DNA of 64,000 nt from Leifsonia sp. SCN 70-46 (GTDB taxonomy: Bacteria > Actinomycetota > Actinomycetes > Actinomycetales > Microbacteriaceae): contig MEFY01000002.1 of assembly GCA_001725325.1 (NCBI GenBank), positions 248,001-312,000 of the forward strand. The letters run 5' to 3'. The position numbers were made by a program, and so were the translations under genes. Positions 34,071 to 42,096 of the stretch are shown here, in pieces. Position 1 is the stretch's first letter; every line of letters starts with the position of its first letter. The notes beneath the pieces are model-generated. The model was not told the origin of the DNA. It saw only the letters and a program-made list of their open reading frames with translations, and ran no database searches.

Positions 34071-34205
34071 ATGAGCGACACGGCAGGACACAGCCCTTGG
34101 GCGGAGCCGGTCGGCGCGTGGAGCGCCGAGCGCATGCAGGAGGAGATCGACGAGATCGAGGACACCCTCCGTCGCGAGAAGTCGGAAGGGACCACCGGGG
34201 AATGA
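34071..34205 (+). CDS. 44-residue hypothetical protein
   Basis: A short acidic protein (MSDTAGHSPWAEPVGAWSAE...) ending in a charged, probably coiled-coil helix, RMQEEIDEIEDTLRREK. It is squeezed between the HEAT gene (10 nt gap) and peptidase E, whose start it overlaps as ATGA. The tight packing and G/C-rich third positions favour a real gene. No family is recognised. Confidence 0.5.
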   Translation: MSDTAGHSPWAEPVGAWSAERMQEEIDEIEDTLRREKSEGTTGE

Positions 34206-34864
34206 AGCTTCTCCTCACGTCGGGCGGCGTGACCAACCCGAGCATCCGCGCGGCGCTCGATGGCATGCTCGGCAAGCCCGTCTCGGAAAGCAGCGCCCTG
34301 CTCATCCCGACCGCGCAGTGGGGGCACCCGATGTGCAGCCCGCAGTCGGCGCGCGGCTTCGTCGCCGCCGAGCCGGACTGGGCGGGCTTCTCGGGCCTCG
34401 GCTGGAAGTCGCTCGGCCTGCTCGAGCTCACGGCCCTGCCCACGATCCCGCGCGAGCGCTGGGAGCAGTGGGTGCGCGACGCCGACGTGCTGCTCGTCGA
34501 CGGCGGCGACGCCACCTACCTCGCGCACTGGATGCGCGAGTCCGGCCTCGCCGACCTCCTCCCCGCCCTCACCGACACCGTGTGGGTGGGCGTGAGCGCC
34601 GGCAGCATGGTGATGACCCCGCGCATCGGCGACTACTTCGTGGAGTGGGCGGAGGCGAAGGATGACCGCACCCTGGGCGTCGTCGACTTCTCGATCTTCC
34701 CCCACCTCAACTTCTTCGACACCAACAAGCCCGAGCACGCGGAGCGCTGGGCCGCGACCCTCGACAACCCCGGCTACGCGATCGACGAGCAGACGGCGAT
34801 CAGCGTCGTGGACGGCGTGACCGAAGTGGTCTCCGAGGGGGAGTGGATCCCGTTCGGTAGCTGA
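34202..34864 (+). CDS. Peptidase E-like (S51) serine peptidase
   Basis: A 220-residue protein of the class I glutamine-amidotransferase-like fold. The nucleophile Ser lies in GVSAGSMVM; LLLTSGGVTNPSI and VDGGDATYLAHWMR are the other family marks, and a His in FPHLNFF could complete the triad. S51 peptidases cleave Asp-X dipeptides (dipeptidase E) or cyanophycin fragments. Start and end are tight: the ATG overlaps the small upstream gene, and the TGA lies within the 3' end of the tRNA-Met gene on the other strand. Confidence 0.85.
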   Translation: MKLLLTSGGVTNPSIRAALDGMLGKPVSESSALLIPTAQWGHPMCSPQSARGFVAAEPDWAGFSGLGWKSLGLLELTALPTIPRERWEQWVRDADVLLVDGGDATYLAHWMRESGLADLLPALTDTVWVGVSAGSMVMTPRIGDYFVEWAEAKDDRTLGVVDFSIFPHLNFFDTNKPEHAERWAATLDNPGYAIDEQTAISVVDGVTEVVSEGEWIPFGS

Positions 34865-34931
34865 GGCGGGGCACGATCCCGCGACCTCACGATTATGAGT
34901 CGTGCGCTCTAACCAACTGAGCTACTCAGCC
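34858..34931 (-). tRNA. tRNA-Met (CAT)
   Basis: On the minus strand: acceptor GGCTGAG with CTCAGCT (G1-T72 wobble), D-arm TAGCTCAGTTGGTTAGAGC, anticodon loop ACTCATAAT with CAT, and T-arm GCGGGATCGTGCCCCGC. The T-loop reads ATCGTGC instead of TTCGANC, with A54 and T58 swapped relative to the usual T54-A58 pair. The 3' end overlaps the last codons of peptidase E. An Ile2 identity (CAT read with lysidine) is less likely given the GTTGGTTAGAGC D-arm and acceptor. Confidence 0.85.
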
Positions 34932-34951
34932 ATGAACTCCGGGGAGTTCGG

Positions 34952-35023
<72 letters not shown>

Positions 35024-35082
35024 GCGCATCAGGGACGAACCGCCCGACGGCACCGGGAAAGCCTAGCATCCGCGCGGGCTGC

Positions 35083-35511
35083 TCAATGAATGCAGAACTC
35101 GTTGCCCTCCGGGTCGAGCATCACGTAGTGGTACTCGCGCAGGCCGCCCCACTCCGCGTCGTGCAGATGGTCGACCGTGGCGCCCAGCGCGACGATCCTG
35201 TCCTTCTCCGCGTCGATCTCGTCGGGGGTCGCCTTGCGGTCGGTGCGGGGGTTGATGTCGAGGTGCACGCGGTTCTTCGCGACCTTGCCCTCGGGCACGC
35301 GCTGGAAGAACAGCCGCTGCCCGACCCCGGTCGGATCCATGGCGACGCTCTTCTCCTCGAGATCGGCCTCGGTGAGGCCCGAGGCGAGGAGCTGCTCCTT
35401 GAGGGGCGGCGGCCAGTCCTGCCATTCGTACTCGAGCACGGCCGCCCAGAACTGCGACAGCTCGCGCGGGTTGGCGCAGTCGAACGTGATGTTGCCGATC
35501 TTGCCTGTCAT
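35083..35511 (-). CDS. VOC-superfamily protein
   Basis: A 142-residue protein of the glyoxalase/bleomycin-resistance (vicinal oxygen chelate) fold. It starts MTGKIGNITFDCANPRELSQFWAAVLEYEW, with NRVHLDINPRTDRKATPDEID and a final YHYVMLDPEGNEFCIH, giving two beta-alpha-beta-beta-beta halves. The HLD and the Glu in EGNEFC would be the metal ligands. It resembles the uncharacterised VOC subgroup common in actinobacteria, where roles range from dioxygenase to antibiotic binding. A GAAAG site precedes the ATG. It diverges from the GH13 gene. Confidence 0.85.
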   Translation of the reverse strand: MTGKIGNITFDCANPRELSQFWAAVLEYEWQDWPPPLKEQLLASGLTEADLEEKSVAMDPTGVGQRLFFQRVPEGKVAKNRVHLDINPRTDRKATPDEIDAEKDRIVALGATVDHLHDAEWGGLREYHYVMLDPEGNEFCIH

Positions 35512-35528
35512 CTTTCGAGCCTCACCCG

Positions 35529-35542
35529 TGCAAGCGCTTACA
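35529..35542. promoter_or_regulatory. LacI-type operator before the GH13 gene
   Basis: TGCAAGCGCTTACA is a near-perfect palindrome around GCGC, of the LacI/CcpA type. It lies just upstream of the TATCCT -10 box (35553-35558). Its core GTAAGCGCTT (read on the other strand) is shared with the operator pair at 43.3 kb beside the LacI gene. Confidence 0.6.
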
Positions 35543-35565
35543 TGGAATGCCGTATCCTCTTTCGC

Positions 35566-37290
35566 ATGACTCTTGAGAGCGAGCTGCCCGAGACGGCGAC
35601 CGTCGTGACCGCAACGGGCGACGAGTGGTGGCGCAGCGCCGTCATCTACCAGATCTACCCGCGCTCCTTCGCCGACTCCACGGGCGACGGCGTGGGCGAC
35701 CTCCCGGGCATCACGAAGCGCCTCCCCGCGCTCAAGCAGCTCGGCGTCGACGCCATCTGGCTCTCGCCCTTCTTCAGGAGCCCGCAGAAGGATGCCGGCT
35801 ACGACGTCTCCGACTACTGCGACGTCGACCCCCTCTTCGGCACGCTCGCCGACTTCGACGCGCTGCTCGAGACGGCGCACGGCCTGGGCCTCCGGGTCAT
35901 CGCCGACATGGTCCCGAACCACACGTCCGACCAGCACGAGTGGTTCCAGGCGGCCCTCGCGGCGCCCGAGGGCTCGCCCGAGCGCGACCGCTACATGTTC
36001 CGCGACGGCAAGGGCCCGAACGGCGACATCATGCCCAACAACTGGGAGTCGGTCTTCGGCGGCCCCATGTGGGAGCGCGTCACCAACCCGGACGGCACGC
36101 CCGGCCAGTGGTACCTGCACATCTTCGACAAGTCGCAGCCCGACCTCAACTGGGAGAACCCGTGGGTGCGCGAGCAGTTCTTCGGCATCCTGCGCTTCTG
36201 GCTCGACCGCGGCGTCGACGGGTTCCGCGTCGACGTGGCCCACGGCATGATCAAGGAGGCGGGCCTGCCCGACTACACGCCGCCCGCGGAGGCCGCGAGC
36301 ATGGGCGGCGCCGCGGCCGCGACCGACCTCGCCCCCGGCATCACCGACCCCGAGATCGTGCCGGACCCGCCGTACTGGGGCCAGCCCGGCGTGCACGAGA
36401 TCTGGCGCGGCTGGCACGACGTGCTCGCCGAGTACGAGGGCGACCGCGTGCTGTGCGCCGAGGCGTGGGTCGACCCGCTCACCAAGATGGCGCTCTGGGT
36501 GCGCCCCGACGAGATGAGCCAGGCGTTCAACTTCGCCTACATGTTCACCGAGTGGGAGGCGGAGCCGCTGCGCGACGTCATCCAGGAGTCCATCGACGCC
36601 TTCTCGGGCGTCGGCGCCCCGAGCACCTGGGTGCTCTCCAACCACGACGTCGTGCGCCACGCCTCGCGCCTCGCCCTCACGGCCGACAGCCCGCAGGGCG
36701 CGGGCATCGGCCCGAAGTCGCTCGGCAAGCCCGACCCCGAGCTCGGCCTCAAGCGGGCGCGCGCCGCGACCTCACTCATGCTCGCGCTGCCGGGCAGCTC
36801 GTACATCTACCAGGGCGAGGAGCTCGGCCTCCCCGAGGACATGGAGCTGCCCGACGCCGCCCGGCAGGACCCGACGTGGTTCCGCACCGGAGGCGAGAAG
36901 TACGGCCGCGACGGATGCCGCGTGCCCATCCCGTGGGAGGCCGACAAGCCCGCCTACGGCTTCAACACGTCGGGCAAGAGCTGGCTCCCGCAGCCCGTGG
37001 ACTGGGACAGCTACGCCCGCGACTCGCAGGACGGCGTTCCCGGCAGCACGCTCGAGCTCTACAAGTCTGCGCTCGCGCTGCGTGCCGAGCACGGGCTCGG
37101 CACCGGGAGCCTCGTATGGGCGGACGGGTTCGGCGCGAACGCGGTCGCGTTCCGGAACGGCGGGATCCTCGTCGTCACGAACCTCGGGCCCGTCGCTGTC
37201 GAGCTGCCGGTCGGCGAGATCCTGCTCTCGAGCCAGCCCATCGTGGGCGGGGCGCTCGAGACCGATGTGACGGTCTGGATCCGCGCCTAG
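35566..37290 (+). CDS. GH13 alpha-glucosidase
   Basis: A 574-residue cytoplasmic glycosidase of the oligo-1,6-glucosidase/alpha-glucosidase type. The four conserved regions are present: DMVPNHTSD, GFRVDVAH with the nucleophile Asp223, LCAEAW with the acid/base Glu299 and LSNHDVVRH with Asp361. The start WWRSAVIYQIYPRSFADSTGDGVGDLPG is typical. It should release glucose from the non-reducing end of maltose, isomaltose, sucrose or trehalulose-like sugars. The ATG lies 7 nt after TATCCT, so it is probably leaderless. A LacI operator overlaps the promoter, so it is likely induced by its sugar. Confidence 0.94.
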   Translation: MTLESELPETATVVTATGDEWWRSAVIYQIYPRSFADSTGDGVGDLPGITKRLPALKQLGVDAIWLSPFFRSPQKDAGYDVSDYCDVDPLFGTLADFDALLETAHGLGLRVIADMVPNHTSDQHEWFQAALAAPEGSPERDRYMFRDGKGPNGDIMPNNWESVFGGPMWERVTNPDGTPGQWYLHIFDKSQPDLNWENPWVREQFFGILRFWLDRGVDGFRVDVAHGMIKEAGLPDYTPPAEAASMGGAAAATDLAPGITDPEIVPDPPYWGQPGVHEIWRGWHDVLAEYEGDRVLCAEAWVDPLTKMALWVRPDEMSQAFNFAYMFTEWEAEPLRDVIQESIDAFSGVGAPSTWVLSNHDVVRHASRLALTADSPQGAGIGPKSLGKPDPELGLKRARAATSLMLALPGSSYIYQGEELGLPEDMELPDAARQDPTWFRTGGEKYGRDGCRVPIPWEADKPAYGFNTSGKSWLPQPVDWDSYARDSQDGVPGSTLELYKSALALRAEHGLGTGSLVWADGFGANAVAFRNGGILVVTNLGPVAVELPVGEILLSSQPIVGGALETDVTVWIRA

Positions 37291-37293
37291 CCG

Positions 37294-38208
37294 CTAGTTC
37301 GAGGCGTTCGCCTGCAGCCAGGCGAAGGGATCCACCGGCACCTTGTCGATGTGGATCTCGAAGTGCAGGTGCGCGCCGTAGGCGATGCCCGTGTCTCCCA
37401 CGAGCCCGAGGAAGTCGCCGACCTTGACCTGCTGCCCGACCACGATGGGGCTCGAGCCCTCGATCATGTGGCCGTAGAGGCTCTCGACGTTGACGCCCTC
37501 GAGGTTGTGCTGCAGCACGACGTGCTGCCCGTAGCCCGAGTTGTCGAACGTCGCCGTCGTGGCCACGCCGTCGGCTATCGCGTAGATCGGGGTGCCGGCG
37601 CCGGGCACGAAGTCGACGCCCTTGTGGAAGCCGCCGTCGCGCGGCCCGAAGCCGTCGGTGATCGGCACGGCATAGGGGAAGGGCCAGCGCACGGCGCCCG
37701 TGGTGACGTTGTAGCTGTAGTCGACGCCCGCGTACTTGAGGGCGAGCGCCTGCGCGTACGAGATCGAGTCGAACGAGTCGCGCTGGGTGGCGCCCTCCAC
37801 CGCGTCCGCCGAGACCTTGAGCGTCTGGCCCTCGACGGAGGCCACGGGGGCGGCGTCGGGCACCGCGTTCGCGGTGCTGCTGATGAAGAGGTTCGAGGGC
37901 ACGGAGACGGCGACGACGATGAGCCCCGCGAAGAGCAGCGCCGCGACGGACGCGAACGAGCGCGCGATGCTGCGGCGGCGGGCGCCGTGGCGGAGCGAGC
38001 TGGCGACGGCGCGGCGGGTGGAGCGCGACATCCTGCCGCGGCCCTTCGGGGCGATGACGCTGCGCTTGGGCAGCTCGGCGGGTCGGGACTGACGGAGCTG
38101 CTCGCGTTCGCGAAGCTCCCGGCGCGTGAGCGCGGGCTGGTCACCCAGCGACAAGTCGGTCTCCTCTAGCCAGCACCCGCGTGTGGGGCGGGTCGAGTCT
38201 TCGGGCAT
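37294..38208 (-). CDS. M23-family metallopeptidase, membrane-anchored
   Basis: A 304-residue envelope protein. A basic cytoplasmic N-terminus (about 75 residues, Arg-rich) leads to one membrane helix (ASVAALLFAGLIVVAVSV) and an outer part. The LytM/M23 domain is in the last 140 residues, with the zinc-binding HKGVDF (HxxxD) and HLHFEIH (HxH) motifs, so it should be an active endopeptidase that cuts peptide cross-links of peptidoglycan. The region between the helix and M23 is a linker. The type II membrane layout is common for actinobacterial RipA/M23 proteins. A GGTCAC/GGTAAC direct repeat lies in its upstream region. Confidence 0.9.
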   Translation of the reverse strand: MPEDSTRPTRGCWLEETDLSLGDQPALTRRELREREQLRQSRPAELPKRSVIAPKGRGRMSRSTRRAVASSLRHGARRRSIARSFASVAALLFAGLIVVAVSVPSNLFISSTANAVPDAAPVASVEGQTLKVSADAVEGATQRDSFDSISYAQALALKYAGVDYSYNVTTGAVRWPFPYAVPITDGFGPRDGGFHKGVDFVPGAGTPIYAIADGVATTATFDNSGYGQHVVLQHNLEGVNVESLYGHMIEGSSPIVVGQQVKVGDFLGLVGDTGIAYGAHLHFEIHIDKVPVDPFAWLQANASN

Positions 38209-38243
38209 CGATGCGCGGCGGAATCATGCGCGCGCATACAACG

Positions 38244-38260
38244 GGTCACACAAGGGTAAC
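38244..38260. promoter_or_regulatory. Direct repeat upstream of the M23 gene, possible MtrA box
   Basis: GGTCAC (38244-38249) and GGTAAC (38255-38260) are repeated 11 nt apart, one helical turn. OmpR-type regulator MtrA controls cell-wall hydrolase genes in actinobacteria through GTMAC-like direct repeats, so the site fits the gene. This rests on pattern similarity only. Confidence 0.35.
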
Positions 38261-38289
38261 GGGTGGCCACGCGGTTGGCCAGCCTGTGC

Positions 38290-39090
38290 CTACACCCCGA
38301 GACGCACCAGCTCGCGTTCGAGGCGCACGGCGAGGTCGGGCTCAGCGGCGAGGATGAAGTCGCGGCTCGGGGCCGCGTCGCCGAGCCCCTTGACCGTGGC
38401 CCCTGCCTCGCGCGCGACCAGGGCGCCGGCGGCGTGATCCCACGGGCTGAGCGTGCGCTCGTAGTAGGCGTCGACACGCCCGCACGCGACGAAGCACAGG
38501 TCGAGTGACGCGGTTCCCATGCGGCGGATGTCGCGCACCGACGGCAGCAGCTGCGCCACGACGGCGCCCTGCCGGGCCCGCTCCTCCGACGCGTAGGCGA
38601 AGCCCGTGGCCACGAGTGCCTGGTCGAGCGACACGGATCGTGCCACGGAGATGCGCTCCGCTCCCAGGAAGGCCCCGCCCCCGGCCGTCGCGGTGAACAG
38701 CTCGCCGCTCGCGGGGTTGACGACCGCGGCGGCGAGCGCCGTCCACGTGAGCGGGTCGGGCTCGCCCTCGACGACGGCGATGCTCACGGCGTAGTGCGGG
38801 ATGCCGTAGAGGAAGTTGACGGTCCCGTCGATGGGGTCGACGACCCACGTGAGGCCTGAGGTGCCCTGATCGGCGCCGCTCTCCTCCCCGAAGAAGCCGT
38901 CGTGGGGGCGGGCTGCGGCGAGGGCATCCCTGATGAGCCGCTCGGTCTCGCGGTCGGCCTCGGTGACGATGTCGACGGGCGACGACTTGGATGCCGCGAC
39001 CTCGACGCCCTCGTCCCGGCGGCGCTTCGCGAGCGCACCGGCCTCGAGCGCGACGCGGCGGGCGAGGGAGAGCAGGTCGTCGTGGGGCAC
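38290..39090 (-). CDS. Inositol monophosphatase-family protein
   Basis: A 266-residue Mg2+-dependent phosphatase. The family motifs are clear: the metal-binding PVDIVTEADRETE, GEES, WVVDPIDGTVNF (DPIDGT) and late LSPWDHAAGALVAREAG. Substrates include myo-inositol phosphate, histidinol phosphate and 3'-phosphoadenosine 5'-phosphate. The GTG at 39090 lies 6 nt after TACGCT, so it seems to be transcribed on its own as a leaderless mRNA rather than with the sugar operon 36 nt upstream. Confidence 0.92.
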   Translation of the reverse strand: MPHDDLLSLARRVALEAGALAKRRRDEGVEVAASKSSPVDIVTEADRETERLIRDALAAARPHDGFFGEESGADQGTSGLTWVVDPIDGTVNFLYGIPHYAVSIAVVEGEPDPLTWTALAAAVVNPASGELFTATAGGGAFLGAERISVARSVSLDQALVATGFAYASEERARQGAVVAQLLPSVRDIRRMGTASLDLCFVACGRVDAYYERTLSPWDHAAGALVAREAGATVKGLGDAAPSRDFILAAEPDLAVRLERELVRLGV

Positions 39091-39125
39091 GGGTCCAGCG
39101 TAGGCGCTGGCCCGGCCCCGTCCCG

Positions 39126-40181
39126 CTACGGGGCGGGCCGGCCCGCGTCGCGCGCCGCCCTCCGGCCCGCCTCGACGAGCCAGGGCAGCGGGTCGGCCAT
39201 GGCCGCCCGCGCGGAACCCGCGAGCTCCGCGAGGGACGCCGACCACGCGCCCGGGTCGACGTCGACGGAGCCCGCGATCACGGCCGGCACCGCCCCCGCC
39301 GACCGCGCGCGGTCGAGGATGCCCCCCACGACCTTGCCCGTGAGCGACTGCGCGTCGAACCGGCCCTCGCCCGTGATGACGACGTCCGCGCGGGTGAGCG
39401 CCGCGTCGAGGCCCGTGAGCCGGGCGACGTGCTCCGCCCCGGATGTCGCGTCCGCGCCGAACGCGGCGGCGAGGCCGTAGGCCGTGCCGCCCGCCGCGCC
39501 CATCCCGGGTTCGGAGGGATCGGCGCCCATGAGCGCCGCGAGGCGCGCGAGGCCCGCGTCGAGGCGGGCGACGTGATCGACGGTCGCGCCCTTCTGCGGG
39601 CCGAACACGGCGGCGGCGCCCGTCGGGCCGAGCAGGGGCGCCGTGACATCCACGAGCAGGGTCAGCGGCGGCACCGCCATGATGCGTGACCGGTCGACGG
39701 ACTCGAGGTGGATGAGCGCGCCGCCCCCGTCCGGCAGCACCTCGCCGCGCGACCCGGAGAACCGCATGCCGAGCGCCGAGAGCGCACCCGTGCCGCCGTC
39801 CGTCGAAGCGGACCCGCCGAGCGCCACCGTGAGGGCCGTCGCGCCCGACTCCACGGCATCGCGCATCGCCTCGCCGAGCCTGCGGGTGGACGCCCCGAGC
39901 GGATCGAGCTCGTCGAGCAGGGTGATGCCGCACACGCGCGCGAGCTCCACCACCGCGGAGCCGTCCGGCAGCTCGAGCCAGTCCCCGCGCAGGCACGAGC
40001 CCGTCACCGAGGCGCGGATCGCGTCGAGCGTGCCCTCGCCGCCGTCGGCCTGCGGGAGCACGAGCACGTCGTCGCCGGGCGAGACCTCGAGCCAGCCCTC
40101 GGCGATGGCCCGCGCCGCGTCGGACGCCGACACCGTCCCCTTGAACGAGTCGGGCGCGATGACGACCGTGCGCGGCGTCAC
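39126..40181 (-). CDS. Glycerate kinase
   Basis: A 351-residue glycerate kinase of the GarK/GlxK family. The starting segment VVIAPDSFKGTVSASDAARAIAEG, QADGGEGTLDAI, the glycine-rich ALGGSASTDGGTGALSALG and VITGEGRFDAQSLTGKVVGGI are diagnostic. It phosphorylates glycerate to 2-phosphoglycerate. The gene overlaps the TIM-barrel epimerase gene by 4 nt (GTGA), so it is the last member of the LacI-controlled operon, implying that this pathway ends in glycerate or that a side product must be salvaged. Confidence 0.93.
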   Translation of the reverse strand: MTPRTVVIAPDSFKGTVSASDAARAIAEGWLEVSPGDDVLVLPQADGGEGTLDAIRASVTGSCLRGDWLELPDGSAVVELARVCGITLLDELDPLGASTRRLGEAMRDAVESGATALTVALGGSASTDGGTGALSALGMRFSGSRGEVLPDGGGALIHLESVDRSRIMAVPPLTLLVDVTAPLLGPTGAAAVFGPQKGATVDHVARLDAGLARLAALMGADPSEPGMGAAGGTAYGLAAAFGADATSGAEHVARLTGLDAALTRADVVITGEGRFDAQSLTGKVVGGILDRARSAGAVPAVIAGSVDVDPGAWSASLAELAGSARAAMADPLPWLVEAGRRAARDAGRPAP

Positions 40182-41008
40182 AGGTGCGGCTCGACCAGGT
40201 TCTCGTACGCGGCCCTCGCGCGCGCGGCGACGAGGGCGGGCTCGGCATCCCAGATCTCCTGGTTGAAGATCTCGCACTCGATGTCGCCGTCGTAGCCCGC
40301 GTCGACGACGGCGCGCGTGAGCGAGGCGAAGTCGATGAGACCGTCACCCGGGTAGCCGCGCGAGAGCAGCGGGTCCGCGGCGATGGGCATGTTCCAGTCG
40401 CACACCTGGTACGAGGCGATGCGGCCCTCCACGCCCGCGCGCGCGATCTGCCCGAGCACATCCGGATCCCAGAAGATGTGGAACGTGTCGACGACCACGC
40501 CGACCGCGCGCGCGTCGAACGGCGCCGCGAGGTCGAGGGCCTGGCCGAGCGTCGAGACGACGGCACGGTCGGTCACGTACATGGGGTGCAGCGCCTCGAT
40601 GGCGAGCTGCACGCCCGCCGCGAGGGCGTCGTGCTCGAGCTCGGCGAGCGCCTCGCCCACGCGGGCCCGCGCGCCGACGAGGTCGCGGGAGCCCTCGGGC
40701 AGACCGCCCGCGACGAGCACGAGGGTGGGCGCGCCGAGCGCGGCCGTCTCCTCGATCGCGCGGCGGTTGTCGTCGACGGCCGCCCGGCGGGCCGGTCCCT
40801 CGGGCATCGTGAAGAAGCCCGCGCGGCACAGGCTCGAGACGCGCAGCCCCGCGTCGCGCACGACCCGGGCCGAGTGCTCGAGACCCGCCGCGGCCACGGG
40901 CTCGCGCCACAGGCCTATCGACTCGATGCCCGCGTCGGCCGTGACCCGCACGGCGGTCTCGAGGTCGGCGTACTTGATGGTCGCCTGGTTGAGGCTGAAC
41001 CTGCTCAC
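40178..41008 (-). CDS. Sugar phosphate isomerase/epimerase (xylose-isomerase-like TIM barrel)
   Basis: A 276-residue TIM-barrel protein of the IolE/IolI/hydroxypyruvate isomerase superfamily. It begins MSRFSLNQATIKYADLETAV; the metal-ligand strands LAIEALHPMY, VGVVVDTFHIFWDP and GDIECEIFNQEIW supply the Glu, Asp, His and Glu set. Substrates in this family vary (inosose, hydroxypyruvate, tagatose, keto-sugars). It overlaps both the DUF993 and glycerate kinase genes by 4 nt, so all are translated from one transcript. Confidence 0.9.
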   Translation of the reverse strand: MSRFSLNQATIKYADLETAVRVTADAGIESIGLWREPVAAAGLEHSARVVRDAGLRVSSLCRAGFFTMPEGPARRAAVDDNRRAIEETAALGAPTLVLVAGGLPEGSRDLVGARARVGEALAELEHDALAAGVQLAIEALHPMYVTDRAVVSTLGQALDLAAPFDARAVGVVVDTFHIFWDPDVLGQIARAGVEGRIASYQVCDWNMPIAADPLLSRGYPGDGLIDFASLTRAVVDAGYDGDIECEIFNQEIWDAEPALVAARARAAYENLVEPHL

Positions 41009-42096
41009 AGGCCGTTCACCGCCAAGAGCGAGTTCCAGCGCCGGGCGGCGAGCTCCGGATCCTCGAGCGCGTGCGCGGCGTCGGCGAGGCGCACGATCTC
41101 CGCGAGGTGCGGCAGGCTGCGCGCGGAGTGCAGCCCGCCCACCATGGTGAACGACGGCTGGTGGCCGTTGAGCCAGGAGAGGAAGGCGACGCCCGTCTTG
41201 TAGTACTGCGTGGGCGCCGCGAAGACCTGCCGGCCGAGGGCCTCGGTCGGCCCGAGGATGGCGCGGTAGCCCTCCACGTCACCGCGGTCGAGGGCCTGGA
41301 CCGCCGCCGAGGCGTTCGGTGCGAACGCGGCGAACGCGCCGAGCAGGGCGTCGGAGCCGCTCTCGATGAGCCCGACGAAGTTGAAGTCGTCGCCCGTGAA
41401 CATGCGCGCCGAGTGCGGCAGGCGCGCGCGCAGCGCGATCTCCGCGTCGGCGTCGAGCAGTGACATCTTGATGCCGCGCACCTTCTCGACGTTGTCCTCG
41501 ATGATGCGGATGACCGTGTCGTCCGCCCCCGGCCCGAAGTACCCGGCGAGGTTGGCGTCGAACGCCTCGCCGAGCCAGTGCAGCACGACGGGGGATCCCG
41601 CGCGCTCGAGCACGGCGCGGTACACGCGCTCGTAGTCGGCGGCCGTCGTCGCGGCGCGGGCGAGGTGTCGGCTCGCCATGAGCACGACGCCGGCTCCCGC
41701 ATCCTCGGCCACCTCGAGCTGTTCGAGGTAGGCCGTGATGACCTCGTCGAGGCTTATGGCGGGGTCGGCGACATGGTCGGTGTTGACGCCCACGACGAGC
41801 GCGCCGCCCACCGAGGATGCCTCGGCCGCACTGCGCCGGATGAGCTCCGTGCACGCCGCCCAGTCGAGGCCCATGTTGCGCTGGGCGGTGTCCATGGCGT
41901 CGGCGACCCCGAGCCCCCACGACCACACGTGGTGGCGGAACGCGAGGGTCGCGTCCCAGTCGATGTCGGCGGGGGCGCCGGGCACGTTCTCGGCGGTCGT
42001 GCGGGGCACGACGTGCGCGGCGGCGTAGGCGACGCGGCTCGTGAGCGGGGCCGTGGGCCTCGCGAAGTCGGGGCGCTCCCCCGCCTCGTACCTCAC
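41005..42096 (-). CDS. DUF993 / dihydrodipicolinate-synthase-like protein
   Basis: A 363-residue protein that resembles the DUF993 family, whose members adopt a TIM barrel related to DapA-type aldolases. Visible segments are VAYAAAHVVPRTTAENVPG, DWDATLAFRHHVWSWGLGVADAMDTAQRN, a possible active-site region RGIKMSLLDAD with Lys on the barrel strand, and MFTGDDFNF. A Schiff-base aldolase or lyase acting on a keto-sugar acid is a reasonable guess. The GTG start overlaps the oxidoreductase stop. It always appears within sugar operons in my recollection, but no function is known to me. Confidence 0.8.
   Translation of the reverse strand: MRYEAGERPDFARPTAPLTSRVAYAAAHVVPRTTAENVPGAPADIDWDATLAFRHHVWSWGLGVADAMDTAQRNMGLDWAACTELIRRSAAEASSVGGALVVGVNTDHVADPAISLDEVITAYLEQLEVAEDAGAGVVLMASRHLARAATTAADYERVYRAVLERAGSPVVLHWLGEAFDANLAGYFGPGADDTVIRIIEDNVEKVRGIKMSLLDADAEIALRARLPHSARMFTGDDFNFVGLIESGSDALLGAFAAFAPNASAAVQALDRGDVEGYRAILGPTEALGRQVFAAPTQYYKTGVAFLSWLNGHQPSFTMVGGLHSARSLPHLAEIVRLADAAHALEDPELAARRWNSLLAVNGL

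Noticed and set aside
32267-34738. An 823-codon minus-strand open frame across the EAL, HEAT and peptidase E genes
   Set aside because: It crosses three well-supported plus-strand genes and the palindromic repeat and shows no domain; it is a composition effect.
34858-34931. tRNA-Ile2 (CAT with lysidine)
   Set aside because: The overall D-arm, acceptor and variable region look like elongator tRNA-Met, though a covariance scan would be decisive.
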